Assembly (NCBI GenBank): GCA_017418645.1
Contig: JAFOND010000139.1
Span: 1 to 34,980, forward strand
Direction of reading: 5' to 3'
Length of the DNA stretch: 34,980 bases
Source: Lachnospiraceae bacterium
Lineage (GTDB): Bacteria; Bacillota; Clostridia; Lachnospirales; Lachnospiraceae
This document shows positions 7,722 to 15,780 of the stretch, piece by piece. Position numbers and translations under genes: made by a program. The first letter of the stretch is position 1; each line of letters opens with the position of its first letter. The notes beneath the pieces are model-generated. The model had not been told where the DNA came from, made no database searches, and saw only the letters and a program-made list of their open reading frames with translations.

Positions 7722-8986
7722 TTATCTTTATCTCCGATCGCCGCATAGGTTCCTGCCGCGTATCCCGTCGAAAATGCTATCTGAAGGTTATAACCGCCGG
7801 TAAGCGCATCAACATCCAGAACCTCTCCGGCAAAATACAGATTTTTTACGATCTTGGATTCCATTGTCTTGGGATTTACGGATTTTACATCCACTCCTCC
7901 CTGCGTAATAATTGCTTCCCTGAACCCGCGTGTTTTGGTTATTGTAAAAGGCATGGCCTTTAAAAGACTGATAAATTCCTGCTTCTTTTCGTTTGAAACC
8001 TGATTTGCTCTTTCATCTTTCTTTATGCTTAATAGTTCGGGCAAAACGGTTAACATACTCTTTGGAAGCATGGACGATATAACATTATAAAAAGTCTTCT
8101 TTTCGTTGCCTTCTATCTCCCTTTTCAGTCTCTCATGCAATTGTTCTTCGGTAAGCGCGGGCTTTAAATCAATTTCCGCCTGAAGCGGGTTTTCCCTTAG
8201 CCTCTTACCTATATAAGAAGATGCGGACAGAACAAGCGGGCCGCTTATTCCGAAATGGGTAAACAAAAGTTCTCCGAAATCGGAATACAAGACCTTATCG
8301 CCGTCTTTAACCGTAAGTGTAACGTTTTTAAGTGTAAGTCCCTGAAGCTTTTTTACATATTCTTCTTTTGTTTCAAGGGGAACAAGAGCAGGTCTTATAT
8401 CTTTTATCTTATGTCCCGTTTGTTTTGCAAAAGAATATCCGTCTCCCGTCGAACCCGTTGCGGGATAAGACAGACCACCCGTACAGATTATGATCCTGTC
8501 AAATGCTTTTTCCGTACCGTCCGTAAACTTTAGTTTCTCGGCACGGGGCATTCCTTCATCCGTAAATTCCCTGAAAACAACTTCCTTAACTTCTTTTTTC
8601 AGGTTTATCTTTACATCGTTCATCTGTAATGCGGATTTAAAAGCAAGGGTGACATCGGATGCATGATCCGACTCCGGAAAAACACGGTTTCCGCGTTCAA
8701 CCTTCGTCCTTATCCCGTTTTCTTCAAGAAAAACGCGCATGTCTTCGTTTGAAAACAGATTAAGTGAAGAATACATGAATTTTTTATTGGAAACTATATT
8801 TTCATAGAATTCGTCAAGGGGAGCGGCATTTGTGAAATTACATCTTCCCTTGCCGGTTATATATATCTTTTTTCCGAGTTTTTCGTTTTTCTCGTAGATT
8901 GTAACCCTGGCTCCGTTTTTTGATGCGGCATACGCGGCCATCATTCCGGCGGCACCGCCTCCGACAACTCCGACTCGAATACTCAT
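7718..8986 (-). CDS. HI0933/YhiN-family FAD-dependent oxidoreductase
   Basis: This is a flavoprotein of the HI0933 (YhiN, sometimes 'aminoacetone oxidase family') group. The N-terminal Rossmann motif GVVGGGAAGMMAA binds FAD, followed by the family hallmark ITGKGRCNFTN at about residues 43-53. Near the C-terminus are GGVDVKSVNPKTMESK and LYFAGEVLDVDALTGGYNLQ, which close the FAD site. Length (422) is normal. The physiological substrate of these proteins is not established. It overlaps its neighbours by four bases on both sides (rpiR-type gene upstream, ispH downstream). Confidence 0.88.
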   Translation of the reverse strand: MSIRVGVVGGGAAGMMAAYAASKNGARVTIYEKNEKLGKKIYITGKGRCNFTNAAPLDEFYENIVSNKKFMYSSLNLFSNEDMRVFLEENGIRTKVERGNRVFPESDHASDVTLAFKSALQMNDVKINLKKEVKEVVFREFTDEGMPRAEKLKFTDGTEKAFDRIIICTGGLSYPATGSTGDGYSFAKQTGHKIKDIRPALVPLETKEEYVKKLQGLTLKNVTLTVKDGDKVLYSDFGELLFTHFGISGPLVLSASSYIGKRLRENPLQAEIDLKPALTEEQLHERLKREIEGNEKKTFYNVISSMLPKSMLTVLPELLSIKKDERANQVSNEKKQEFISLLKAMPFTITKTRGFREAIITQGGVDVKSVNPKTMESKIVKNLYFAGEVLDVDALTGGYNLQIAFSTGYAAGTYAAIGDKDK

Positions 8987-9903
8987 TCCTTACCCTCCCG
9001 GTAATTTGCTCTCAGGTTATCGTCTATTCTGTCGAGTTCGTCGTTTTCGTAAAACTGATACTCCCGCCAGATATTTTCAAGTTCCTCAAGAGAATCCGCC
9101 ACATCGTTCTGCTTTTTCATACAAAGAGAAACAATGAGCGCATTAATTACTGATAAGGGCGCCACAAGAGAATCAGCGATGGATATCATATCCGATTTTG
9201 CTATAAGGTTACATGATGAATAAAGATTCATGGGACTGTGTACGGAATCCGTTATGGTTATAACTTTCGCACTTCTGTTATTTGCAAATTCCATAGCCTT
9301 TAAAGTACGCATGGAATATCTCGGAAAGCTGATGCCGACAACAACATCCTCTCCGTTTATCCTTATCATCTGTTCAAAGAGTTCGGATGCGTTATTTGTG
9401 TTTAACAATCTGACGTCCGGAAAAAGAAGGTTTAGATAAAATGCAAGAAACTGTGCTAGAGGTGCACAGGACCTTATGCCGATAACGTAAATCCGCTTTG
9501 CATTCAAAAGGATGTCAACCGCGGCATCAAATGCCTTAACATCTATTGTTTCAAGAGTTTCACGAATTTTTTCGGCATCCGAATGAAGAACGGTCGAAAG
9601 AACATCCTCGTGTTCAATCCTTCCGTATGTTATTTCCATTCTCTGCAACGAATTAAGCCTGTTCCTCACAAGCTCTTCAAGCGCGTTCTGAAAATCCGGG
9701 TATCCCTTATACCCTAAGAACATCGCATATCTTACAACGGTGGATTCACTGGTCCCGACCACCTCTGCGAGCTTTGCTGCCGTAAGGAACACGGCTTTAT
9801 CGTAACAATCGGTTATATAGTTGGAAATAGCCTTCTGGCTTTTACTCATTCTCCCGTATAAAGAATTTATACGGGAGAGGAGATCTTCTTTGTTTTGATG
9901 CAT
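8983..9903 (-). CDS. MurR/RpiR-family transcriptional regulator
   Basis: This is a DNA-binding regulator with an N-terminal RpiR helix-turn-helix (about residues 1-77, core AAKLAEVVGTSESTVVRYA) and a C-terminal SIS domain (about 125-255) that in this family senses phosphosugars or related metabolites. The length, 306, is typical. The ATG at 9903 has no recognisable ribosome binding site and lies 12 bases after the oadA stop, so translation probably depends on coupling. A perfect 12-base inverted repeat lies inside the first codons, and a third copy of one arm lies at the oadA stop codon. Its target is not shown by the sequence. Autoregulation or control of the decarboxylase genes is a reasonable guess. 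Confidence 0.88.
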   Translation of the reverse strand: MHQNKEDLLSRINSLYGRMSKSQKAISNYITDCYDKAVFLTAAKLAEVVGTSESTVVRYAMFLGYKGYPDFQNALEELVRNRLNSLQRMEITYGRIEHEDVLSTVLHSDAEKIRETLETIDVKAFDAAVDILLNAKRIYVIGIRSCAPLAQFLAFYLNLLFPDVRLLNTNNASELFEQMIRINGEDVVVGISFPRYSMRTLKAMEFANNRSAKVITITDSVHSPMNLYSSCNLIAKSDMISIADSLVAPLSVINALIVSLCMKKQNDVADSLEELENIWREYQFYENDELDRIDDNLRANYREGKE

Positions 9904-9925
9904 AATATGTTTGTTTTATACGGGA
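9851..9925 (-). repeat. Three-part repeat at the start of the RpiR regulator gene
   Basis: Bases 9851-9862 and 9866-9877 are perfect 12-base inverted arms (CTCCCGTATAAA / TTTATACGGGAG) with a three-base loop. Bases 9915-9925 repeat eleven bases of the second arm (TTTATACGGGA). In the transcript the upstream copy, at the oadA stop codon, and the second copy can each pair with the same downstream arm. The alternative pairing would loop out the regulator start codon. As DNA it is also a plausible operator. Confidence 0.6.
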
Positions 9926-11334
9926 TAAGCCTTGTTCTCCGTATCCGCAGCTTTCGGATCAACACCTGTCTTCTGTGCTTCCCTGTATTTAAAGAACTCG
10001 GTAGCAACCTGCGGGAAAAGCGCATATGAAAGAACGTCTTCGTCCTGTGTCTTCCACTGCTTCATCTCTTCTTCAAGCTTTGAAAGCTCCGGTTCGAGAA
10101 GATCTGCGGGACGGCATGTTATGGCATCCTTTTTGGACTCTCCGAGAACCTTATCAACAATCTCGGGGTTAAACGGTTTTACAGTCTGTCCGTATTTTCC
10201 GAGAAGTATATCCTTAGTTTCCTGTGTTGCCACTTTATAACGTTCTCCCATAAGAACATTAAACACTGCCTGTGTCCCGACAATCTGTGACGACGGTGTA
10301 ACAAGCGGCGGCTCACCCAGGTCTTTTCTTACGCGGGGAACTTCTTCGAGAACCTCGTTGAACTTATCTTCTTTACCCTGCTCTTTAAGCTGTGAAAGAA
10401 GGTTTGAAAGCATTCCGCCCGGAACCTGGTAAAGTAATGTCTTAATATTAACTCCGAGAACCTTCGGATTAAGAAGTCCGCTCTTTAACGCTTCTTCTCT
10501 CTGAGGTGCGAAGTAATCCGCGATAACGGAAAGCTTCTTCTGATCAAGACCCGTATCATACGGTGTACCCTTGAAGGCTTCAACCATAACTTCCGTTGCG
10601 GGCTGGCTAGTTCCGAGAGCAAAGGGGCTCATGGCGGTATCGATGATATCGCAACCTGCTTCAACAGCCTTTAAGAGTGTCATACTTGCAACACCGGAGG
10701 TGTAATGTGTGTGAAGTTCTATAGGAAGACTTGTTGCATCCTTAAGTGCATGAACAAGTTTTTCTGCTTCTACGGGAACAAGAAGACCGGCCATATCCTT
10801 GATACATATGGAATCGGCGCCCATATCTTCTATCTTCTTTGCCGTCTCCATCCAATACTCAAGTGTGTAAGCATCACCGAGTGTATAGGAAAGAGCGACC
10901 TGGGCATGTCCCTTTTCCTTGTTGCAGGCCTTAACGGCTGTCTGAAGATTTCTTACGTCGTTAAGACAGTCGAATATTCTTATTATATCGATTCCGTTTG
11001 CAATGGACTTCTGAACGAAGTATTCAACAACGTCATCCGCATAGGGACGATATCCGAGGATGTTCTGTCCGCGGAAAAGCATCTGAAGCTTTGTCTTTTT
11101 GAAACCGTCGCGAAGCTTGCGGAGTCTGTCCCACGGATCTTCCTTTAAGAAACGAAGGCAGGAATCAAAAGTAGCTCCGCCCCAGCACTCAACGGCGTGG
11201 TAACCGACTTCATCCATCTTATCTATGATCGGGAGCATCTGCTCCGTTGTCATACGCGTAGCAATAAGACTCTGATGCGCGTCACGAAGGACGGTCTCGG
11301 TAATCTTAACAGGTTTTTTCTCTATATCTGCCAT
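9916..11334 (-). CDS. oadA: OadA / 5S-type pyruvate carboxyltransferase subunit
   Basis: This is a carboxyltransferase of the oxaloacetate decarboxylase alpha, transcarboxylase 5S and pyruvate carboxylase B type. It moves CO2 between oxaloacetate/pyruvate and biotin. The TIM-barrel signature ETVLRDAHQS includes the metal ligand D18. The expected carbamylated lysine is K179 in CIKDMAGL, and ELHTHYTSG supplies metal histidines H208 and H210. I place the start at the ATG 11334, eight bases after GGAGG; a TTG at 11349 is in frame but overlaps that ribosome binding site. At 472 residues it lacks the C-terminal biotin domain of Klebsiella OadA; the carrier is the separate gene at 12528-12887. Confidence 0.93.
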   Translation of the reverse strand: MADIEKKPVKITETVLRDAHQSLIATRMTTEQMLPIIDKMDEVGYHAVECWGGATFDSCLRFLKEDPWDRLRKLRDGFKKTKLQMLFRGQNILGYRPYADDVVEYFVQKSIANGIDIIRIFDCLNDVRNLQTAVKACNKEKGHAQVALSYTLGDAYTLEYWMETAKKIEDMGADSICIKDMAGLLVPVEAEKLVHALKDATSLPIELHTHYTSGVASMTLLKAVEAGCDIIDTAMSPFALGTSQPATEVMVEAFKGTPYDTGLDQKKLSVIADYFAPQREEALKSGLLNPKVLGVNIKTLLYQVPGGMLSNLLSQLKEQGKEDKFNEVLEEVPRVRKDLGEPPLVTPSSQIVGTQAVFNVLMGERYKVATQETKDILLGKYGQTVKPFNPEIVDKVLGESKKDAITCRPADLLEPELSKLEEEMKQWKTQDEDVLSYALFPQVATEFFKYREAQKTGVDPKAADTENKAYPV

Positions 11335-11358
11335 AATTATTTCCTCCAATTCTGGGTT

Positions 11359-12507
11359 TTAGACGCCGAAGATGGCCATAAATACACCGGCCGCGACTGC
11401 TGTTCCGATTACACCGGCAACGTTCGGTCCCATTGCGTGCATAAGAAGGAAGTTTGTCGGATCCTCTTCCGCTCCGACCTTCTGTGATACACGCGCAGCC
11501 ATAGGCACAGCCGAAACTCCGGCGGAACCGATAAGCGGATTTATCTTGCCGTGAGTAAGGACGCATAACAGTTTACCGAACAATACACCTGCAGCCGTAC
11601 CGAATATAAACGCTATAAGTCCGAGTGCAACTATCTTTAATGTTGTTATGTTAAGGAAAGCTTCCGCGCTTGTGGAAGCGCCTACGGAAGTTCCGAGAAG
11701 AATAACAACGATATACATCATGGCATTTGAAGCTGTCTCGGTAAGCTGACGAACCACTCCGGATTCCTTAAACAGATTTCCGAGCATCAGCATTCCGACA
11801 AGCGGAGCCGTTGTGGGAAGTAAAAGGCAGACAACAACCGTAACGACTATCGGGAATAAAATTCTTTCAAGCTTTGATACGGGACGAAGATTCTGCATAT
11901 GGATCGAACGTTCCTTCTTTGTAGTGAGTAACTTCATAATGGGCGGCTGAATGATGGGAACAAGCGACATATATGAATAAGCCGCAACCGCGATCGGGCC
12001 CATCAAAGCACTCTGTCCGAGTTTTCCCGCCAGGAATATGGATGTAGGGCCGTCTGCACCACCGATTATCGATACCGCGGCAGCCGCTTCATCGTTAAAT
12101 CCGAAAAGAATTGCAAGAATATACGCGGAAAAGATACCTATCTGCGCGGCAGCACCCAAAAGGAAGCTGATCGGGTTTGCAATAAGAGGACCGAAATCCG
12201 TCATTGCTCCGACACCAAGGAAGATAAGCGACGGAAGGATCGACCATTCGTCCAGCGAATAGAAATAATATAAAAGTCCGCCGACGCCGTTACTTGTTTC
12301 TTCGGGACTTGCGATTATGTCCGGATAAATGTTTACAAGAAGCATACCGAACGCGATGGGCACAAGAAGAAGCGGTTCGAACCCGTGCCTTATCGCAAGA
12401 TAAAGGAAGAAGCATGCCACGGCGATCATCAGATAATTTCCGACGGTCAGATTGAAAAACGCGGTCTGATGAAGAAGATTGGACAGCGTTTCCGTAACAT
12501 AAGACAT
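11359..12507 (-). CDS. oadB: Sodium-translocating decarboxylase beta subunit
   Basis: This is the membrane subunit that decarboxylates carboxybiotin and exports Na+ (OadB/GcdB/MmdB family). The 382 residues are nearly all hydrophobic helices. The key ion-site motif IIGGADGPTSIF carries the conserved aspartate D152, and the late motif MGPNVAGVIG is also present. The start ATG has AGGAGGG six bases upstream. It sits between the biotin carrier and the 5S-type carboxyltransferase, which is the expected arrangement for a Na+ pump decarboxylase. Confidence 0.95.
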   Translation of the reverse strand: MSYVTETLSNLLHQTAFFNLTVGNYLMIAVACFFLYLAIRHGFEPLLLVPIAFGMLLVNIYPDIIASPEETSNGVGGLLYYFYSLDEWSILPSLIFLGVGAMTDFGPLIANPISFLLGAAAQIGIFSAYILAILFGFNDEAAAAVSIIGGADGPTSIFLAGKLGQSALMGPIAVAAYSYMSLVPIIQPPIMKLLTTKKERSIHMQNLRPVSKLERILFPIVVTVVVCLLLPTTAPLVGMLMLGNLFKESGVVRQLTETASNAMMYIVVILLGTSVGASTSAEAFLNITTLKIVALGLIAFIFGTAAGVLFGKLLCVLTHGKINPLIGSAGVSAVPMAARVSQKVGAEEDPTNFLLMHAMGPNVAGVIGTAVAAGVFMAIFGV

Positions 12508-12527
12508 ACGTAACCCTCCTATAAAGA

Positions 12528-12887
12528 TCAGTCGTTAAGTGTCGCAAGAAGTGCGCCGGACTCAACCTGCTGTCCTTCGGACACCTCTATGCTGGCAACA
12601 GTTCCATCCTGCGGAGCAACGACCGGTGTTTCCATCTTCATAACTTCAAGAACAACGACCGGTGTTCCCTTTGAAACCTTTGTTCCTACAGGAGCAGCTA
12701 TCTTAAACACTTTTCCGGCAGCGCCTGCTTCTATCTTAACAGATCCTGCGCCTGCGCTCTTCTTGGGTGCAGCGGGCTTCGGAGCCGCTGCGGCAGCCGG
12801 TGCGGATGAAACCGCTCCGCCTTCTCCCTTTTCTTCGACGGTAACGTCGTATGCTGTTCCGTTTACGGTAATAGTATAGTTTTTCAT
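12528..12887 (-). CDS. Biotin carrier protein of the decarboxylase (biotinyl domain)
   Basis: This small carrier protein's lysine is biotinylated and shuttles the carboxyl group between carboxyltransferase and membrane subunit. The N-terminus (NYTITVNGTAYDVTVEE) is the usual lead-in, followed by an Ala/Pro-rich flexible linker. Then comes a biotinyl domain of about 70 residues with the target lysine in EVMKMETP. Two consecutive ATGs are possible; I prefer the second (12887), which is six bases from AGGAGG, against three for the first. Either overlaps the stop codon of the upstream OadG-like gene. Confidence 0.93.
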   Translation of the reverse strand: MKNYTITVNGTAYDVTVEEKGEGGAVSSAPAAAAAPKPAAPKKSAGAGSVKIEAGAAGKVFKIAAPVGTKVSKGTPVVVLEVMKMETPVVAPQDGTVASIEVSEGQQVESGALLATLND

Positions 12888-13642
12888 CATCTTCCTCCTC
12901 TTACGGTTCGATTAATGGACCTTACAACAAAATCATCTGTACTCATTCCGGTAGATGCAGCGACCGCCGCCGCAATAACCGCGACAAGTTCGCCGTAATC
13001 TTCCTCTTGTGTATCTTCCGTTATCTCTTCTTTCAATTCCTTTTCGAACGGAACCGGTTTTTTCTCTTCTTCTCCCTTAAGTTTATTCTCGATCACCGAG
13101 ATAAACTTGAAACAATAAATGAGAAGCGAGATAAGTACGAGGATCGAGAAAACGATTCCGATTCCCATAAGTGTGTTCATTCCCGCTTTCTTCATGGTTT
13201 CTCCGAGAGAAAGCACCCTGTTTACGTTTATTGCAGTAACCGTATTAGTGTTCTTGTTCATAACATAAACAAGGTTTAACGTTCCGTATTCATATTCGGC
13301 GGGCAGTGTTGCCGTTAATGTCTTTCCCGCCTCATCAAGGGTAAACTCGCCGTACTGAACAAATTCACCGAGTTCCGTGCGGTTTTCGATATAGTCGCCC
13401 AAAAGACTAAGGTTAAGTTCGGCCGATTCATCGGTTTCCGCAAGATTCTGATAATAAGCATATGCGCTTAAAAGGTCGTCCCCGCTCATGGAATTCAATG
13501 AATCCATAAGTCTGATACAAGCCGTCTGCACATTAACCTTAAGTTCAAGCTTATCGGCATCCTCCTGCTTTGTACCGCCGCATGCGGTAAGGAACAGCAT
13601 TAGCGAAAAGATAAGAGAGATAAGTATACTTTTTCTTCTCAT
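12887..13642 (-). CDS. OadG-like decarboxylase subunit fused to an extracytoplasmic lipoprotein domain
   Basis: OadG (gamma) subunits anchor and assemble sodium-pump decarboxylases. Residues 156-181 (context GIGIVFSILVLISLLIY) are the OadG transmembrane helix. The C-terminus (GELVAVIAAAVAASTGMSTDDFVVRS) is the family's characteristic tail. Ahead of that is a lipoprotein signal with lipobox LTAC (C21) and about 125 residues of soluble domain predicted outside the membrane, which I do not firmly recognise. The total of 251 residues is about two to three times a simple OadG. It starts 12 bases after the carboxyltransferase gene. Confidence 0.82.
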   Translation of the reverse strand: MRRKSILISLIFSLMLFLTACGGTKQEDADKLELKVNVQTACIRLMDSLNSMSGDDLLSAYAYYQNLAETDESAELNLSLLGDYIENRTELGEFVQYGEFTLDEAGKTLTATLPAEYEYGTLNLVYVMNKNTNTVTAINVNRVLSLGETMKKAGMNTLMGIGIVFSILVLISLLIYCFKFISVIENKLKGEEEKKPVPFEKELKEEITEDTQEEDYGELVAVIAAAVAASTGMSTDDFVVRSINRTVRGGR

Positions 13643-13654
13643 AGTCTCCCCTTC

Positions 13655-15046
13655 CTACTTTGTTCCGTGTTTTTTATATACTTCCGTGGTTTTCGAATAT
13701 AACATCTCAAAACCGGCAATAAGATATTTACGTACGTCGACAGGATTTACAAGTCTGTCGATAACGCCTCTTCTTAATGCGTTTTCTATACCGTACTGGG
13801 TATTCTCATAATCTTCTCTTGCCTTATCGATATCAATTTCTCCGTAGCCGGAAATAACCTTTGCGGCGCTGTCCGGATCCATGATTCCCATGTCCGAATC
13901 CGGAAGTGCATATAAAAGATCCGCACCGAGAGATTTTGAATTCATAAATATGTACGGTGTTCCCAGCGCATCTCCCGTGATAAGGGTAATCTTGGGAACA
14001 TTGCTTTCCGCAAGCGCTGCGGACATTCTCGTAAGCTTCTTAAGAAGACACTTTTCCGTATGAAGCGATGCCTCAAATCCTTTAACGTTCATAAGGGAAA
14101 GGATCGGAATATCAAAGGCATCCGAAAATTTCACGAGAGAGATTATCTTTTCCGCTCCCGCAGGTGTGATAAGACCTCCGTTTTCCTCGGAAGCATTGTT
14201 TCCGAAGAATGCAACCGTTCTTCCGTTTAAACGGATAAGACCGCAGGATACCTCTTTTGCTGCACCGGCAGCGGTTAAAAAGATGTTGTTTCCGTCGGAT
14301 ATCTCTTTTGCAAATGCTGCGGCATCACCTGTTTTTCCGGAAACATCGGATGCTCTGTTAAGATCGTCCGTATATTCAAGATATCCGATTCCCGAAAGGG
14401 AAGAATCCGGAAGGTATGTTATAAGCTCGCGAACCTTCGCAAAAACTTCGTCTTCAGTTCCGACAAAATCACAATTGCCTGCGGCAAACTGTTTTTCAGC
14501 GGAAGATGTATCGTTCTTTTCTTTGTTGTTTCCCTTTATTGAATCCGGAGAATTTATAAAAAGACTGCCTTTATCGGGCATAAATGTAAAATCGCTGATT
14601 CCCGAAAGGACGGACAGACCGCCTCCCGCGTTAAATACAACAGAGATTTCCGGTATTACGCCGGATGCCTTCACTGCTTTATTAATAAGTGTTCCGACAG
14701 CTTCCAGAACGTCCACCGATTCCGTAAGACGTACTCCTTTACTGTCTAAGATGCCGATCATCGGAGCGCCCATCTTAAGCGCCATGTCATAAAGACCGGC
14801 TATTTTTTTTGCGTGCATCTCGCCAACGGTTCCGTTAAAGATATCCGGATCCTGGCTGTAAACAAAAACAAGTCTTCCATCGATAAGACCGTGTCCGGTT
14901 ACAACGCCGTCGGATTCTTTTTTCTCGGGATCACCCGTAAAATCGGTACTTCTACCCGTGACGCAAGCACCAAGCTCCACAAAGCTGTTTTCGTCCAGCA
15001 AAGCTTCTATTCTCTGAAGCGCCGGACTGTTCTTTCTGTCACCCAT
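13655..15046 (-). CDS. Divergent acyl-CoA/biotin carboxyltransferase (MmdA / PccB type)
   Basis: This protein belongs to the crotonase-like carboxyltransferase superfamily (methylmalonyl-CoA decarboxylase alpha, propionyl-CoA carboxylase beta, 12S). N-terminal features such as LLDENSFVELG and DGVVTGHGLIDGR, the central NAGGGLSVLSGISDF and the C-terminal FMNSKSLGAD match the family. It is shorter (463) than the usual 500-520 and diverges at a key place: the stretch normally YGGAY, which forms the C-terminal oxyanion hole, reads LGTPY (residues 361-365), and the usual DVPGF is NVKGF. It may have an altered substrate or a structural role. It is the first gene after a strong promoter and is followed by the other decarboxylase subunits. 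Confidence 0.82.
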   Translation of the reverse strand: MGDRKNSPALQRIEALLDENSFVELGACVTGRSTDFTGDPEKKESDGVVTGHGLIDGRLVFVYSQDPDIFNGTVGEMHAKKIAGLYDMALKMGAPMIGILDSKGVRLTESVDVLEAVGTLINKAVKASGVIPEISVVFNAGGGLSVLSGISDFTFMPDKGSLFINSPDSIKGNNKEKNDTSSAEKQFAAGNCDFVGTEDEVFAKVRELITYLPDSSLSGIGYLEYTDDLNRASDVSGKTGDAAAFAKEISDGNNIFLTAAGAAKEVSCGLIRLNGRTVAFFGNNASEENGGLITPAGAEKIISLVKFSDAFDIPILSLMNVKGFEASLHTEKCLLKKLTRMSAALAESNVPKITLITGDALGTPYIFMNSKSLGADLLYALPDSDMGIMDPDSAAKVISGYGEIDIDKAREDYENTQYGIENALRRGVIDRLVNPVDVRKYLIAGFEMLYSKTTEVYKKHGTK

Positions 15047-15090
15047 GCCTTTCCCTCCGTTTAAAATTTATAAAAAAACATATCGTGTCT

Positions 15091-15119
15091 ACTATAACCC
15101 AACAGAACTTTTTTTTCAA
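15091..15119 (-). promoter_or_regulatory. Sigma-A type promoter of the decarboxylase operon
   Basis: On the minus strand TTGAAA (15119-15114) and TATAGT (15096-15091) are separated by exactly 17 bases, a near-consensus promoter. It lies just downstream of the scpB terminator and gives a leader of about 40 bases before the ATG at 15046, which is preceded by GGAGGG. Confidence 0.8.
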
Positions 15120-15125
15120 ATAAAA

Positions 15126-15146
15126 AAGTCGGTTTAAAACCGACTT
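15126..15146 (-). terminator. Rho-independent terminator of scpAB
   Basis: AAGTCGG and CCGACTT form a seven-base or longer A/T-closed stem, followed on the minus strand by TTTTTATTT. It lies 22 bases after the scpB stop codon and runs into the promoter of the next operon. Confidence 0.85.
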
Positions 15147-15167
15147 GATTTTGTATAAATTGTCTGT

Positions 15168-15746
15168 TTAATCCACCGACTCGGCCAGCTGTCTTTCCAC
15201 CTCTTCTTCGGCCTGAAGTTTAAACTCTTCAACCTGCACCGGATTCATTACGGGGAGATCCGAAATGGAACCGATCCCGAAAGATCTTAAGAAATCTTCC
15301 GTAGTTCCGAAAAGCATGGGCTTTCCGGGTGCATCCAAACGTCCGATTTCCGCCACCAGGTTATATTCAACCAGTTTGCTTACCGCATGATCGCATGAAA
15401 CACCGCGGATCTTCTCTATTTCAGCTTTTGTTATCGGCTGTTTGTAAGCTATTATGGAAAGCGTTTCCAAAAGCACGTCCGTAAGCTGCAGCTTTTTGGG
15501 TTGTTTGGCTATTCTGATAAGATATTCGTATATTTCCGAAGCTGTACACATCTGATAAGCTTTTTCAAGTTTAAGGATTCTGTAGCCTCTTTCTTCTTTC
15601 TCGTATTCCGCCGCAAGAGAATCCAAAACCTTTGATATTGTTTCTTCATCCGTTTCGAGGGCTGCCGCAAGTTTTTCAGTCTCGACAGAATCTCCCATTG
15701 CAAAAAGGATTCCTTCAAGCGCGGTCTTTAATTCTTTTTCATCCAT
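15168..15746 (-). CDS. scpB: Segregation and condensation protein ScpB
   Basis: ScpB is the paired winged-helix subunit that works with ScpA and SMC in the bacterial condensin for chromosome compaction and segregation. The 192-residue protein starts with the typical ALEGILFAMGD and includes the second winged-helix signature LSIIAYKQPITKAEIEKIRGV (about residues 95-115) and VEIGRLDAPGKPMLFGTT-like sequence after it. It ends in an acidic tail. It begins 34 bases after scpA with no clear ribosome binding site. A strong terminator follows. Confidence 0.94.
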   Translation of the reverse strand: MDEKELKTALEGILFAMGDSVETEKLAAALETDEETISKVLDSLAAEYEKEERGYRILKLEKAYQMCTASEIYEYLIRIAKQPKKLQLTDVLLETLSIIAYKQPITKAEIEKIRGVSCDHAVSKLVEYNLVAEIGRLDAPGKPMLFGTTEDFLRSFGIGSISDLPVMNPVQVEEFKLQAEEEVERQLAESVD

Positions 15747-15780
15747 TTATATGTTTACCGTTATTATATTAAAACAAACA

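Noticed and set aside
11335..11349. TTG start for oadA, five codons upstream of the ATG
   Set aside because: It would put the start on top of the GGAGG ribosome binding site that serves the ATG at 11334, and the extra residues are not part of the family N-terminus.
14166..14792. Plus-strand open frame of 208 codons inside the carboxyltransferase gene
   Set aside because: It lies wholly antisense to a well supported family member, has no ribosome binding site and its product resembles no protein. It is a shadow of codon bias on the minus strand.
15047..15090. Riboswitch in the leader of the decarboxylase operon
   Set aside because: The leader from the predicted start is only about 40 bases and A/T-rich, too short for a known riboswitch class.
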